Of a stretch of DNA of 64,000 nt, positions 23,161 to 34,648 are shown piece by piece. Location of the stretch: NCBI RefSeq assembly GCF_037176765.1, contig NC_090021.1:60765453-60829452 (forward strand). The letters are read 5' to 3'. Under the pieces are notes generated by a model that was not told the DNA's origin, did not search any database, and saw nothing but the letters and a program-made list of their open reading frames with translations. Both the position numbers and the translations under genes were made by a program. The DNA is from Anolis sagrei (Eukaryota > Chordata > Lepidosauria > Squamata > Anolidae). Numbering within the stretch: the stretch's first letter is position 1; each line of letters opens with the position of its first letter.

Positions 23161-23784
23161 AACTGGAAAAAGACTTCCCTTCCACAATCCCATCCCAGTG
23201 CATCCTAAAAATCTTCTCTGAAAGTCTGAAACACTCTCTGAAGAATGCTTTCAGTATCAGAGACAGATATAGCAGAAGGAAAAACAAATTCCAATCCTTC
23301 TGGCATTGACTAATGTAATATACCATTGCATCTTGGCCAACATGCACATTATAAAACATACAAAATTGTAGCATTATTAACACTTATAAACAAGTATTCA
23401 TTTTAGACAAAGACGATGGGAAGCTTTCAATAAAAATGCTCAGAAGTATAGTTTCTGAGCAACCTGTTATTATAACAGGGAAAGTACTCATTAGTGAACA
23501 CACCACATGAAGACATCGCCACAAGATACTGGCCTGTCCATTCTTGAAAAGGTGCAGGAATTAAGTATCTATAATTATTTTTATGGAGATAGTTTTGTTG
23601 CTGAACTTCTTAATATTTCACTTTTCTTGCTAAATTAAATATTTCCTTTCAATAAGTGAATGCAGCACAGAAACTGTGGTGCCAGATGTGGAAAATTTGG
23701 ATTCGAAGTACTACTAAATTCAGAGTGCTTACTATGTAGGCAAATTGAATAGCATCAGAAGACTATTGTTATCTTGGCATGGCT

Positions 23785-23996
23785 GTAAGCTTAGCAGTTC
23801 GAAAATACGCAAGTATGAGTAGATCAATAGGTACCGCTTCTGCGGGAAGGGAATGGTGCTCCATTCAGTTATGCCAGCCACATGACCTTGGAGGTGTCTA
23901 AAGACAATGCTGGCTCTTCGGCTTACAAATGGAGATGAGCACCCCCCCCCCCCCCGAGTTGTCTTAATGTTAGGGGAAACCTTTATCTTTACTTCT
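23785..23996 (+). mobile_element. Sauria SINE, 5' truncated, in TSNAX intron 4
   Basis: Begins within the body (ttagcagttcgaaaatacgc) and carries gtaccgcttctgcgggaagg, catgaccttggaggtgtcta and aaatggagatgagcacc, ending in aggggaaacctttatcttta. The tRNA-like head is missing. A C14 run (23941-23954) replaces the usual short C stretch. It is the same family as 3018-3316. Confidence 0.85.
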
Positions 23997-23999
23997 CTT

Positions 24000-25400
24000 T
24001 TTTTAATTAGGACAAAGCATTGCTTGTTCAAAAAAGACCTGCCTTTTCTTCCAAAACTTCCACTTGATTTGCTGAAAAATATAAATACTAAAAGAGGAAG
24101 AATGCAAAAATGATCCGTCCAGACACTCTAATACAATAAGTCTGGCTTTAAATTATCTCAATCTTACCAAATACACTAAGATTAAATAAATGTGTAGCTA
24201 CTAATTCAATAGGCAATTTGAAGGCACATACTTTAGTGTGCTTCCCCCAATGATATGTTTCACAACAATACAAATGCAAATCATGTTTTTATTCCTTTAT
24301 TCGTGTAGGGGTTATCAGTTAAACTGAGTTGCTCTTAAACAGGCATTGAATCCAGTCAAATGCTGCCTATTTTAATTGGTTCATTTTTGTTGGCTTTATT
24401 AATCTGTTGTTTTTACAACTTCTGTTTTCTTCGTTTGATTGTATTGCTCTGAGGATGAAAGAAAAATAAATCTGACAAATCACAACCCCCCTATATTTTT
24501 GTAAAAATAGACTAATTAAATCTATCCACCTTTGGAAGAATAAAAAACTCAATAGGATTAGAAGATGGGTGTGTAAAAGTAACCCAAAATGCTATGACTA
24601 TGGGCAAAATCCAACATTAAAATGAACTGGACCCAAAACTTAATTCTAACAATCACATTCAATGAATTTGGATTGAGAGTGGATTAAGATATAAGAGTAT
24701 GTTGACATATCTAGACGTTTCACAGAAATTTAAACAACTTGTACCATAAGAAAAACCTCAACACAGTCCTGAAAAAAATGGTTCCAATAAAAAAATCAAA
24801 TACGGTGATCTAATTATATAATATTGTCCCCATACTGTTGACTTGTTACTTTATTCTCTCAATCATGCAGCAGCCATAGTCACTTTGCCGTTTACTGTAT
24901 TTTCATTTATTTCAATATTCACTGACATTTAAAATGAAGTATCCCTTTAAAATGGTCAAGTAAGGGACCTTACATAAAGCTAGTCTAAAATTCTGCCAAG
25001 TGTAACTTTTTCAACTTCATCCCCCACAAAGTCCTTCATAGCATCAAACACATGGTTGGGATGGGGCTCCCAGCCCTGTGGAGCTAGTTCTGAATATACA
25101 CAAAAAACTACAGTGAGATGAGAGAAATATGGCCCCAGCACACTCCACATATCTTCTAGTTTTGGTCTGAGTATTCTAAGTGTATAGTTGGTTTGACTCC
25201 TATAGTATATAAACCAAATGGGTTGTACTAACCAAGTATTTCACTATTCAGCTCTTCAGAATGGTAGCTATGAAGATTATTTTTCAAAGGGATGAAGCCA
25301 AAAACGCTCAGAATTCCAGGTAATCTGAGTTATGTCAGGCTAGAATTTACCAAGTCTCTAAAGTTCGTCTCTAAAGTAATGAAGAAGAAAACTGCTCAAT
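24000..25400. other. TSNAX intron 4, unique part
   Basis: No recognised repeats or coding signal. Confidence 0.4.
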
Positions 25401-25407
25401 TATCTAG

Positions 25408-25796
25408 AACAGGGGTCCTCAAACTTTTTAAGCAGAGAGATGGCTCACAGCCCCTCAGACTGTTTGGGGCTGGACTAAAGTGTGAAAAAAACATGAACAA
25501 ATTCCTATGCACACTGCATATATCTTATTTGTAGCAAAAAAAAATGAAAGAACAATGCAATATTTAAAATGAAGAACAATTTTAACAATCAAAAACTTAC
25601 CAGTATTTCAATGGGAAGTGTGGGCCTGTTTTTGGCTGATGAGATAGTCAAGGTAATTAGGGTTGTTGTTATTGTGTGCCTTCAAGTCGTTTCAGACTGA
25701 GGGCAACCCTAAGTTTAGTTTAGAGTAGGGGCTAGGTAAATGATCTTGGAGGGCCACATCCAGCCCACAAGCCTTAGTTTGGAGATCCCTGGGCTA
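25408..25796 (+). mobile_element. hAT-type transposon remnant with nested SINE piece
   Basis: The left end caggggtcctcaaacttttt and the right end agtttggagatccctgggct are inverted, as in Charlie-like hAT elements whose ends read CAGGGGTCCTCAAAC. At about 25654-25712 a reverse SINE tail is inserted (tgtgtgccttcaagtcgttt), the same family as 28440-28636. No transposase frame remains. Confidence 0.6.
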
Positions 25797-25872
25797 GAAA
25801 AAATTATTTATTATTATTTATTTACATCATTTCTATCCTGCCCATTTCAGCCTGAAGGCGACTCAAAGCAGA
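25797..25872 (-). repeat. LINE-tail fragment, antisense
   Basis: ttattattatttatttacatcatttctatcctgcc followed by cctgaaggcgactcaaagc is the reverse complement of an L2/CR1-type 3' tail, similar to 4240-4310. Confidence 0.5.
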
Positions 25873-25879
25873 GAGTTCT

Positions 25880-28435
25880 TAGGTATGAGAGTAAATAACT
25901 TCAAATAATTGATGCAGGAAGCCTGAAGAGTGATGAAATTACTCTCTTCAGTAGTCTTATCAGGAAACTGCATTTCCACGTTTGGTGTTGTATCTCTATT
26001 ATTATCTCTACTCTTCAAAAAAGCGCATAGATGAACTTAATTTATTCTTTAGCTACATCCTGTTCCTGTGTTATTCAGCTGCCTTAGCTTGTTATGGTCT
26101 TGTGAACCGGGTTATTTCCCAGTGAGTCTTCTTTGTGTCATCTTACCAGTTTATTCTGGGCTACAAGTGCTCTATACCTATTGTTTTGAAAACCTGTATA
26201 CAATACATGTTTATTGTTATTTTGAAGTTTTTACAGAAATTAGTAAGATTAGAAGCCTACAAGTCACAGATTGTTTGATCTCAGGCTTCCATGCCTTCAT
26301 AACACATGCTTTGTCCTGGTTTACTTTTCTCCCTTCAGACTCTTACATCAAACTATCTCCTTCCTCACATCCTAGAGCATTTTCCATTTAATTCACTTTT
26401 ACAGTCTACAGTCTGCTCCTCAACCCACTATTCATTGCTCAGCTTCTCTGTTGACAAGGAGGCAATATTTCTGGTTCATGCCTTGATTGACTTGCCTAGA
26501 CAAAGATCATCCTTTCTATCTAATGCACAGGTCAAAACTTGCAACACAGAGTGTTTGCGTGCCTTGTATGACCCCTTTCATTCACCTCTGTTCTACCTAC
26601 ACAACCTCTGAACTTTTAAAAGCTTCAGGAAATGCAGATGTTCAGTAACCATAGTTTTCCCAGGAATTGGGTGTTCCACAAAGCATAAAGCATCTAAAAT
26701 TACTTAATTGCGCATATCCTGAGCATAATCACATCCCAGTTGCAAAATGAAAATAATCATACTGACCTGACTGAAGGTTAGGATTGCTGTAAAACTTCTG
26801 AGCTGATGCAGGGTAAGTATTTTACATGTTTGAACAATATTGAAAATGCTAATTACCAGCAGTAATAATAATATACAATACAACCAATCAGAATCACATA
26901 ATGCTTCTCCGGGAAACCTTTCATCTAAGAAAGGAAATGCCTTGCTTTCAAAGATGAATGTGAAGACCCATTGTCTCTGAACATGTACAGAAGGTTTCCT
27001 GCCTTTCTCATAAAGTGTTTTTTTTTTCCTTTTTCAGAAGTCAGTTAGTTGGGCATCAGAGCGGAGAGGACCCAGGAGATAGGTTCCCACCACAACTGGA
27101 CCTTACTACACATTGCATCTGCCACTCCCCAGTCACCACACTGAGAGCAGTAATTTCTGTCCCAGTTGCTTTCCCAATGAGAATGAACCCTTGTTCTTTT
27201 GATAAGTGATCAGAACTCTCCCCTTCCCAACAAGGAAGTCAAATGGGCGGGGAAACTTTGGCATGGAAGGGACATCCCATGGGTGGTTGACAAACCAGGC
27301 TTTAGCTGTATTAGGCCTTTGAATAGCTTTTCCTTTCTTCTGCTCAAGGGAATATGTCTTTTAGATAATATAAATTAAGACACTGATTCTATTTCAACTT
27401 CAAAAGTAGTAGCAAAGAACAATATTCTGAACAACGTGCAGAAGAAGTTCTGTGGTGCTGCTTTTTAATAGTTATTTCAGTATCTCTTTGTTTGGTTATT
27501 TAATCATCCCTTGGGACAATCTGTACTGTTAAGCAACATGCAGAAAACAGGCATAATTTTTGTTATTGTTCAATTATTAGTACTATACTCAGCATTTGAG
27601 TCCAAGCAAGTATCCTTCAGGGAAATGTTCTGCGTGCCATTAGCGCTATTCTTAATGAGAGAATGCTTGAAATTTCTTTAGTGCTCTGCCAGAATTGTCT
27701 TATCTTTGAGTCAAAAGAACAACGGCTTGGAGTAACCCCAAAAAAAGCATGTCACAGCTACAGATGGCAAACACAACTCCCAAGAATTGTACTTACAGCA
27801 CTTCTATTTATAGGCATACAGTTGTTGCACTAAACACTTGCACATCCCCAGCAGGTTTGTTTGTTTGTTTTTAATAAAGGACCAACTACTGTAACTCCAT
27901 AAAAGAAAAGGCTGTTTCCATGGAAGAGTGGTTTGGTGTCCTTGAACTGTTTTAAAGAGAAGTGGAGGAGAAATATTTCATGCTGGCCAGTGAACAATAT
28001 CTTTTAGGAAGTCTGAGATTACTTACTACTACTTTGAAACACAAATCTTGGGTTTTTTAAAAACTGAGTAAAACAATTATTCCTACATTACATTAAGAAT
28101 ACCTTAAATATGTGGTTGGGTTTTTTGTTTTTGTTTTTTTTTACATATGGACAGCTAAAGAAATTTGTTTAACAACAACAAAATTTTATTATAGTCACTG
28201 ACCAGCACAAAGCAGGGCACAAGCCCTCTGGGAGGAGGAAATAGCTCCCCAGTGAAGCAGCTATTAAAAAACAGATTACAAAACAGTTTAAAAACATAGG
28301 TTAATGCAGCAGGTGTGGAACCAAAGGGGGGGGGGGGGGAGACTGATCGGAAGTGTCAAAGCACAGTGTGGGGGGGGGGGGACAAAAGAAATTAACATGT
28401 TACTTATGAGGCACACATAGTGCACTTCATATTAT
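25880..28435. other. TSNAX intron 4, unique part
   Basis: No coding signal. Short homopolymer G runs occur at 28327-28338 and 28371-28381. Nothing else recognised. Confidence 0.4.
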
Positions 28436-28439
28436 AATA

Positions 28440-28636
28440 TGCAGTGTGGTGTAGTGGTTTGAGTGATAGATTGGGGCTCTGAAGATCAGGGTTCAAATCC
28501 CTAATCAGGAAACCCACCTTGGACAAGTCACACTCACTCAGTCTAAGAGAAAGGCAATGGTAAAACCTTCCTGGACATGTCTCACCTTATCTTGGGGTCA
28601 CTGTAAGTCATAAAGGACTTGAAGGCACACATATAA
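28440..28636 (+). mobile_element. tRNA-derived SINE (second family) in TSNAX intron 4
   Basis: Box A-like gtggtgtagtggtttgagtg (28446-28465) and box B-like ggttcaaatcc (28490-28500) are spaced as in tRNA genes. A body with caaaggcaatggtaaaacct-type sequence follows, and a tail with gtcactgtaagtcataaagg and acttgaaggcacacat. It ends about 100 bp from TSNAX exon 4 and is antisense to it. Confidence 0.8.
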
Positions 28637-28744
28637 AACTTACTGTAGAATTAATGAGAATCAAAGACCAATGAACACATCACAAAATGTTGAAATAAAT
28701 CAGACCATATTAAATATTTTGAACTACTTTTTCTAAATACAGAC

Positions 28745-28875
28745 CTGGGGAGATGGCTCTGTGGTACTGATACATATCTTCTCCCAGCAATTCTTGTGCT
28801 ACTTGTTTTATCTTCTGTCTCACAGTATCTAATTTGGCCTCAGATTCTGTAAGTATTTCTTCTACATTTGGAGTA
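28745..28875 (-). CDS. TSNAX: TSNAX coding exon 4
   Basis: Encodes the last base of S80 to the first base of G124. The acceptor tag is at 28876-28878 and the donor gtctgt begins at 28744; it enters in phase 2 and leaves in phase 1. The product [20 protein letters not shown], then [20 protein letters not shown] and ISP, is one of the helices of the translin fold. The human form has [20 protein letters not shown] here. Substitutions are conservative throughout. Confidence 0.96.
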
Positions 28876-28879
28876 CTAC

Positions 28880-29576
28880 AATGACGGAATACAAAGAAAA
28901 TTACACTGGAATCATCAAAGCAGCAAGGTTAGTATAGAAATTGTGAATAATCCATTCTGCGTCCAAACACTTATTTAAAAAAAAAAACACAACAAACCTG
29001 ATTGTACCAGTCATGAAAATTAATTCTTCTGAAATATTTAAATCCCAAAGGACTATTTGATATAGAATCAACTCTCCCTAAAGAAGTGGGCAACCTAGGG
29101 AACATGCTGACAGTCAATGCAGATTACCTATCCCTTTGCACATTTCAGCTAACATTTATTAACTAAGAGATGTTTATGCATATGACCTTGAAACAAAAGA
29201 ATGGTTCTTGTGTTGAAGTATGTACTCATCCAGAATTAAAAGTTTATAATCTATAATTCCTAGTTCTGCATTAAGGATCATTGCCAAAATGTGATGAGGA
29301 AGGAAAGCAAAGCATTCTCTGTCTCCAAAATTCAGAAGTAACTGAGATACTCTCTCATCTAGAATGGCACAACGCACAAACAAGATAGCAATTTCAACAG
29401 ATATGAAGGAACACCAGTGCTTTTCAAAGAATTTTGTCAGGCTGGGAAACCTCAAAACATTCCCAAAAGGAAAGGGCAGACTCAGTGGTTTATAAAGCAA
29501 GTCTTCTTAGAGGCCACAATGACTAAAGTGAGCTGACATGTTTTGGACACATCATAAGATACATGACATTATTGCT
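28880..29576. other. TSNAX intron 3, unique part
   Basis: Intron 3 spans 28876-32102. No recognised repeats or coding signal in this part. Confidence 0.4.
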
Positions 29577-29710
29577 CAGGAATGGGCAAACTTCGTCCCT
29601 CCAGGTGTTTTGGACTTAAACTCCCACAATTTCTAACAGCCTACCGGATGTTAGAAATTCTGGGAGTTGTAGTCCAAAACACCTGGAGGACTGAAGTTTG
29701 CCCGTGCCTG
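29577..29710. mobile_element. Palindromic hAT-type MITE (family B), TSNAX intron 3
   Basis: The arms are inverted copies: left caggaatgggcaaacttcgt and tccaggtgttttggacttaa, right reverse-complementary to both, ending gcccgtgcctg. The flanks ttattgct and ttatagct are a probable 8-bp target duplication with two differences. Related pieces lie at 53310-53365 and 53826-53968. Confidence 0.75.
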
Positions 29711-30194
29711 TTATAGCTGGACTAATTCAGTAAAGGAGTTTGAAAAACCTTAGCAGGTAATTAGGAACAATGTGTCTTGGAGGACTCACATTCCTGAGAT
29801 GACTATAAGTCAAGGCACCAACAATATGTCAGGAAACAACAATAGGGTGCATATTAAATATAATATAAAGTTCTTCCTTATAGAAGGTTTTTTTCTGGAA
29901 AAATTCCAGAAACTAGATACATAAATCTTCTGTTGGCAAAAATAAAGAAGGAAATGAGGAAAATAGGAAGAATGGGGAGGGGGAGTGTTGTGACAACTTA
30001 AATTGCCGATTAAGCTTCTATGGGTTAAAACCAAGGTTGGCAAATGCAACAAAGCAAACTAGAATCTACACCTCAAAATATGCTGTAAGCAATACATTAT
30101 TATTTTGTAGTTGAGCCTAAACCTTAAGGCATGAGGGTTTCCAAGCAATTTGACATAGATATTAAAGAGGCAAGTTATAAAAGAAGAACTGTAC

Positions 30195-30339
30195 TGTATT
30201 TCTTCAACTGTAAGATGCACCCAAATTTTAGTATCACCAACAAAAATACAAAATATATACCTGTGATTTTAAGACGTACCCCATTCATAGAGGTGTTCAT
30301 ATAGGGTAAAAGGTGTGTCTTGGAATTGAAGAAATACAG
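30195..30339. mobile_element. Tc1/mariner-type MITE, TSNAX intron 3
   Basis: Inverted ends ctgtatttcttcaactgtaa and (reverse complement of the right end) ctgtatttcttcaattccaa are flanked by TA (30193-30194 and 30340-30341). The subterminal part pairs aagatgcacc with ggtgtgtctt. There is no coding capacity. Confidence 0.75.
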
Positions 30340-30344
30340 TAATA

Positions 30345-31085
30345 GTTTTTTAAAAAAAACCCAGCAAAAGGTCAGCTAATGTGTTGTTTTGTGAGAAGAG
30401 GGGTTCATGTCCTAGAACACAGCTCTATTATTAAAATACAAGGAGGAAAATGTGGAGAGAATATGGTAAAATCTCACAGATTTTCACACAAGCTTTCAGT
30501 TGTTTAGATTTTTCAGCATTATCATCTGGGCAGCTACATGAGCAGCTGCAATTCTGAGAGTATCAATGTAGCAACTGAACTGGTTGTCATTTATATTATA
30601 ATCACCACATTGTGTAACAGTGCTTGCAAGCTAGAGTACACTACTGTTAACTGTGTCAGCAACCACAGCTGCTATTACTACTCACAGCAGAAATCTGACA
30701 GGAAACAGGATGGTAGGAAGCAAAAAGGAAAATACTTTATGCAAAGCCTAATATTTTGACAGGATGCCATTAACCAGTTATCCAACTTGCACAATCTTGT
30801 GCATTTTTCTTTGAAAGGTCCAAGGGGGCACTCTACAATTATTCTCATCTCTTCACATCACAGCGAACCACAATCGAAAGAATAAGAAAGCAAGAACCAC
30901 AAAACATTTGGAAAGATCATATTCCCATACTGTGCTATCTATCAATATGTGAGCTTTTTTATTTTTCCCCCTTCCTTGGTACTTCCTTTACAATGAATTT
31001 CTGAATAGTGGAGGCTCCTGGCTCACTATCTCACCACCTGGATGCTTCAAGTTTTGTGGCAAGATTTCTGTCATCCAAATGAGTT
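30345..31085. other. TSNAX intron 3, unique part
   Basis: No recognised repeats or coding signal. Confidence 0.4.
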
Positions 31086-31089
31086 TCCC

Positions 31090-31800
31090 TAAAGTTATGT
31101 GTGTTTTTTTAAAGAGATGCTTCCTGACTTGCCAGGAGGGGCCTTTGCTATCTGGGGGCATATTGGATCACCTGCACCATGTTGGGCATGGTGCCAAACT
31201 AGGTTTTGCCTTCTCAGAAGATCATGCATTTTTGCATGGGTTCTGGGAATAGTGGGAAATGCCAGTCAATAGAATCAAAGCTATGGACTGGTTGGCAGGA
31301 CCACGGCCAAAGTTTTCACTCAGGGGCACTGCATGTGTATTTAAGTAAGCTTCTTGGCACTGCAGTCTCAGTCTATTCAGGAGATCAATCCTACCCACGA
31401 TCTATATTTCTCTGTATTTATCTTAGTCATATGCAATTGTCACAACTTTTATCTTAGGTGACTGCCCATGGTGTTCAGATCCAGGAAGATGTTTGGAAAG
31501 TTGGTAGGTCCAACGAACAGTGGAAAGAGTCCCTTTATGGAAATGTGGTAGTGCAGACAACGGGAACCAACACTCAGGTGGTCAGACGTTCACTTCACCA
31601 CACCCAAGTGACAGAGAAAGCCAAAGGTGATATCTGTCCATGTGGATTTCCCCCAGTTGCTATTCTTGGTTTTGGACATACACAGTAGGCAAATGTGCAA
31701 ATGCGTGGATCTGGTCCCATGAAAATGCCAATCTATCTTGTAGCTGAAATCAATAAAGTTGTGGTTTTATTTTAATCACCAATGTGTACTGGTGGCTTGT
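31090..31800 (+). other. Unassigned segment, antisense to TSNAX, with late AATAAA
   Basis: More GC-rich than the surrounding intron. It contains two adjacent plus-strand open stretches (31206-31457, 83 codons; 31458-31688, 76 codons) whose products resemble nothing I know. An aatcaataaagttgtggttt polyadenylation-like site lies at 31747-31766, with a T/G-rich stretch after it. It could be an old retroelement end or a retroposed transcript. I assign no function. Confidence 0.3.
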
Positions 31801-32102
31801 CTTTGTCAGCAAAGCAAGTATTGTTGTTTTGCTGGTTTAAAAATAACAATTAAAAGGCATATTACAAATGCAGAAACAAAAAAAATGCAAAGCTATCATT
31901 AGGCAATACAGTTCCTGAACATTTTAATAGTTGCACAAGAGTGAAAAATATACTTTCATCATCTGTGCACAACTAGGATTTTTTTTCTTAGCCTCGAACC
32001 AATTTTATGCCAAGAATTAAAGAAAAGGGTAACACTATCTAGCACTGCATATGGTCACCCTAGACATATATAACACAATTATGAAAATTCCTGATCACCC
32101 AC

Positions 32103-32217
32103 CTAGTAATCCTGTGCAATAAGAATATGGTCCTTTTACTTTCAATAGTTATGTCACGACTAAGTTTCACAAGCCTTTCATATTTGTCATGTCTTGTATC
32201 AAGCTCCACCTGAAATG
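32103..32217 (-). CDS. TSNAX: TSNAX coding exon 3
   Basis: Encodes the last two bases of S42 to the first two bases of S80. The acceptor ccctttag ends at 32218 and the donor gtgggt starts at 32102; it enters in phase 1 and leaves in phase 2. The product [20 protein letters not shown], then [17 protein letters not shown], is almost identical to mammalian TRAX; human has FQQELDARHD at the start. This is the first long helix of the translin fold, through which TRAX and translin pair. Confidence 0.97.
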
Positions 32218-32772
32218 CTAAAGGGAACAGAATGCAGACAAGCACAGTTGCTTGATAATACATGAAAAAATAACATTCATGGAGTCAATCCTCCCCCCCC
32301 CCAAAAAAACCCCAAGCCAGAGATTTTTAATAGAATATTTAAAATACTTGGGATTTATATAAAACTATTCTTCCATCAAGTGTGCAAAGCCAAATTTGAT
32401 TTGTTCTTTACAGACAAGAAGGCTGCTGAATCCTAATTCTTGTCTTTAACAAAACACTCTAATTTGTATCTTCAGTTCTCTGGCTCATTAATTTCAGAAA
32501 CTTAAGTAAACAATGAGAGTCAGGGCCAAATGCATATGAATTGTTTCTTCCCTCAGTGCAGTTTCTTTATTATAAGAGTGGCACATGCAACCCTAGTGTG
32601 AATCTGGTAATAAAGGGAGATAGTTTCAAGTCAAGTCTACAATTGGACAATATGTTTTAGTTTCCCCAGGTATGGAAATGTCCACAGCCCATGCAGTTCT
32701 ATACATTACAGGAGAACTTGTGAGAAGTCTGCATATAAGAATCTACCCTCAGGCCTTTCAATAGTTACTTAC

Positions 32773-32880
32773 ATTTAAAGGCCATGATTACAGCCGAAGA
32801 ATAATTAAGGTTATCTTTTTCTTCTCTTCGATGTCCATGAGGGAAATTGTCGTGCTTCCTTTTTCTAAAGCCACCTGTTC
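32773..32880 (-). CDS. TSNAX: TSNAX coding exon 2, basic N-terminus
   Basis: Encodes the last two bases of G6 to the first base of S42. The acceptor ttatag lies just above 32880 and the donor gtaagt starts at 32772; it enters and leaves in phase 1. The product [20 protein letters not shown], then [15 protein letters not shown], contains the RKRK...RREEK basic cluster that serves as a bipartite nuclear localisation signal in TRAX. It has one residue more than human between the basic cluster and the first helix. Confidence 0.95.
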
Positions 32881-33183
32881 CTATAAAGATGAAGAAATCT
32901 TATGAAAATGAAGAATCCACAAATGTTGACAGACAATTGTGCTCTCCACCAATCCTGCCTCTGACTTTAAGGCAAGATCTGACTATTGATATTACAGTAC
33001 ACTGAATTTTAGAGCCACTCTCTACAACTCTTATGATTTAATATAATAGTCTCAGGAACTGAAGACGTTGTGACCTCTTTCACCAGTTTCCACTATTTTT
33101 GACCACACTAAATTACTGCCTTTAAATTATGCATTTTAAATTATGTACTGGTTGGTTAAATGAACTGATCTTAAACCAAGGCT

Positions 33184-33275
33184 GTCAGGATTGCTTTGAT
33201 TGGGTGTTCCTGCACATCAGAGTTGAACTGAATGGCCCTTGTGGGCTCTTCCAACTATATGATTCCATGTTCTTT
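33184..33275 (+). mobile_element. CR1-like 3' end in TSNAX intron 1
   Basis: ttgaactgaatggcccttgtgggctcttccaact followed by atatgattccatg is a diverged version of the CR1 tail seen at 18440-18490. Confidence 0.6.
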
Positions 33276-33344
33276 TAAACTGATGTTTTTAATCGTTTTA
33301 TGTATTGTGTTTTTGGTCATTGTGTATGTTGCATTTCAGTATGT

Positions 33345-33450
33345 TGTTTATTTATCTACTTTATTTTTATCCTGTTTCTCTCCTGATACAGGGATTCGAG
33401 GCAGCTAACAGCAAACATGACACAATGCAATAAAAATTAAAAACAAAGCA
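33345..33450 (-). repeat. LINE-tail fragment, antisense
   Basis: ttatttatctactttatttttatcctg followed by a gaggcagctaacagc stretch is the reverse complement of an L2/CR1-type tail. Confidence 0.45.
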
Positions 33451-33569
33451 AATGCATGTAAATATGAACCAAATGAGCTTGAGAGCGTGGTGGGACACAG
33501 AGAAGACCCCCCTCCCAGAAGACTGTAGCATGATCTGGTTTAGAGGCAAGGCATGACATGACTCTATGG

Positions 33570-34420
33570 CTCCAAGCAGATGATGGTGAAGCTCATTTTT
33601 GCAACCTGAAGACTGCTTGGGTTCGAGAAAAATTTCTGCTCATCCAACATGTCATACAATTAGAAAACATGCTTGCCAGTGATAAACATGCATATTTGTG
33701 GCAAACTCTTAAAGCTTCTAGTTCTTACTATTTCAAATATTTTACCATTATACATTACTAACTATTGCATCATGATCATTTCAGGAACTAAAAAAGCTTA
33801 CATTGGTACTTTTCCCCTGTTTCCATGAAATGTTTAATTCAGATTTAGATTAGGTCTAACAATGTTCATAGTTAACTATAATTGTGAGTAACTGGTTTGA
33901 GCACTATCAAGCCAGTTGTTCTTTACGCAGATATAGAAAGAGTCAGAACCATCTGTTCTGTTTGGCAAAGAATACATGGAGAAGCTTTCAACTTGGATAT
34001 TCATTGGTGTTCCTGAACTAGAAAAAGTAACTAGTCCAAAGCTGAGATGCTAAGCATGTCACATCACAGTGGACATTAAACTTTATTCAAATGCATGTTT
34101 AGGTTCACAAAGGGCATGGACAGGACTAACAACACATTTTATCACAACGTCCAATAAAGACCAACAATGACCACCATGAAATTACAACAGCAAAGGGTGT
34201 ACTGTATTGGGGGGGGGGGGGGTGACACTGTCTTCTTCTCAGGTACAACTATAACAAGTCTAGTGTTGTGAAAATATAGCAGAAATAAATTGTAGCTGGA
34301 TGAATCACATGATAAACAACAAATAAGAAACATCCACCAGTGTTGTAAAAAATGTGTCATGAAAAAAGACCATGCACCAGACTACTTTTTTAAAAAAGAA
34401 AACCCTATAAAACAAACATG
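33570..34420. other. TSNAX intron 1, unique part
   Basis: Intron 1 spans 32881-35623. Only a G run at 34209-34222 stands out here. Confidence 0.4.
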
Positions 34421-34423
34421 GGG

Positions 34424-34632
34424 CTGCTGTAAGTCAACAACAGACTTGAAGGCGTATAGTAGTTGTTGTTCTGTGCCTTCATTTCCAACATGGTAACTCT
34501 AAGGCAACCTAACCATGAGGTTTTATGAGGCTGAGAGGGCGTGACTTGCATTAGACCACTCAGCAGACTTTCATGGCCAAGCAGAAGTTTGAACCTTGGT
34601 CTCAAGTTGTGGTCCAGCACTCACAACACTCC
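34424..34632 (-). mobile_element. tRNA-derived SINE copy, antisense, with an inverted scrap at its 3' end
   Basis: From about 34460 the reverse complement of the 28440-type SINE is readable: gtgccttcatttccaacatg (tail), then gcgtgacttgcattagacca and the box B region as gtttgaaccttggtctcaag. Just before it, 34424-34455 (ctgtaagtcaacaacagact) is a scrap of the same tail in the opposite orientation. Confidence 0.6.
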
Positions 34633-34648
34633 ATCATACATACGCACA

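Noticed and set aside
26068-26611. Two overlapping open stretches with hydrophobic segments, membrane-protein-like
   Set aside because: No start context, splice sites, homology or conserved motif; AT-rich intron 4 of TSNAX gives such stretches by chance.
31458-31688. 76-codon open stretch as a possible novel exon or gene
   Set aside because: Opposite strand to TSNAX, no recognised splice sites or family; kept only as an unassigned segment.
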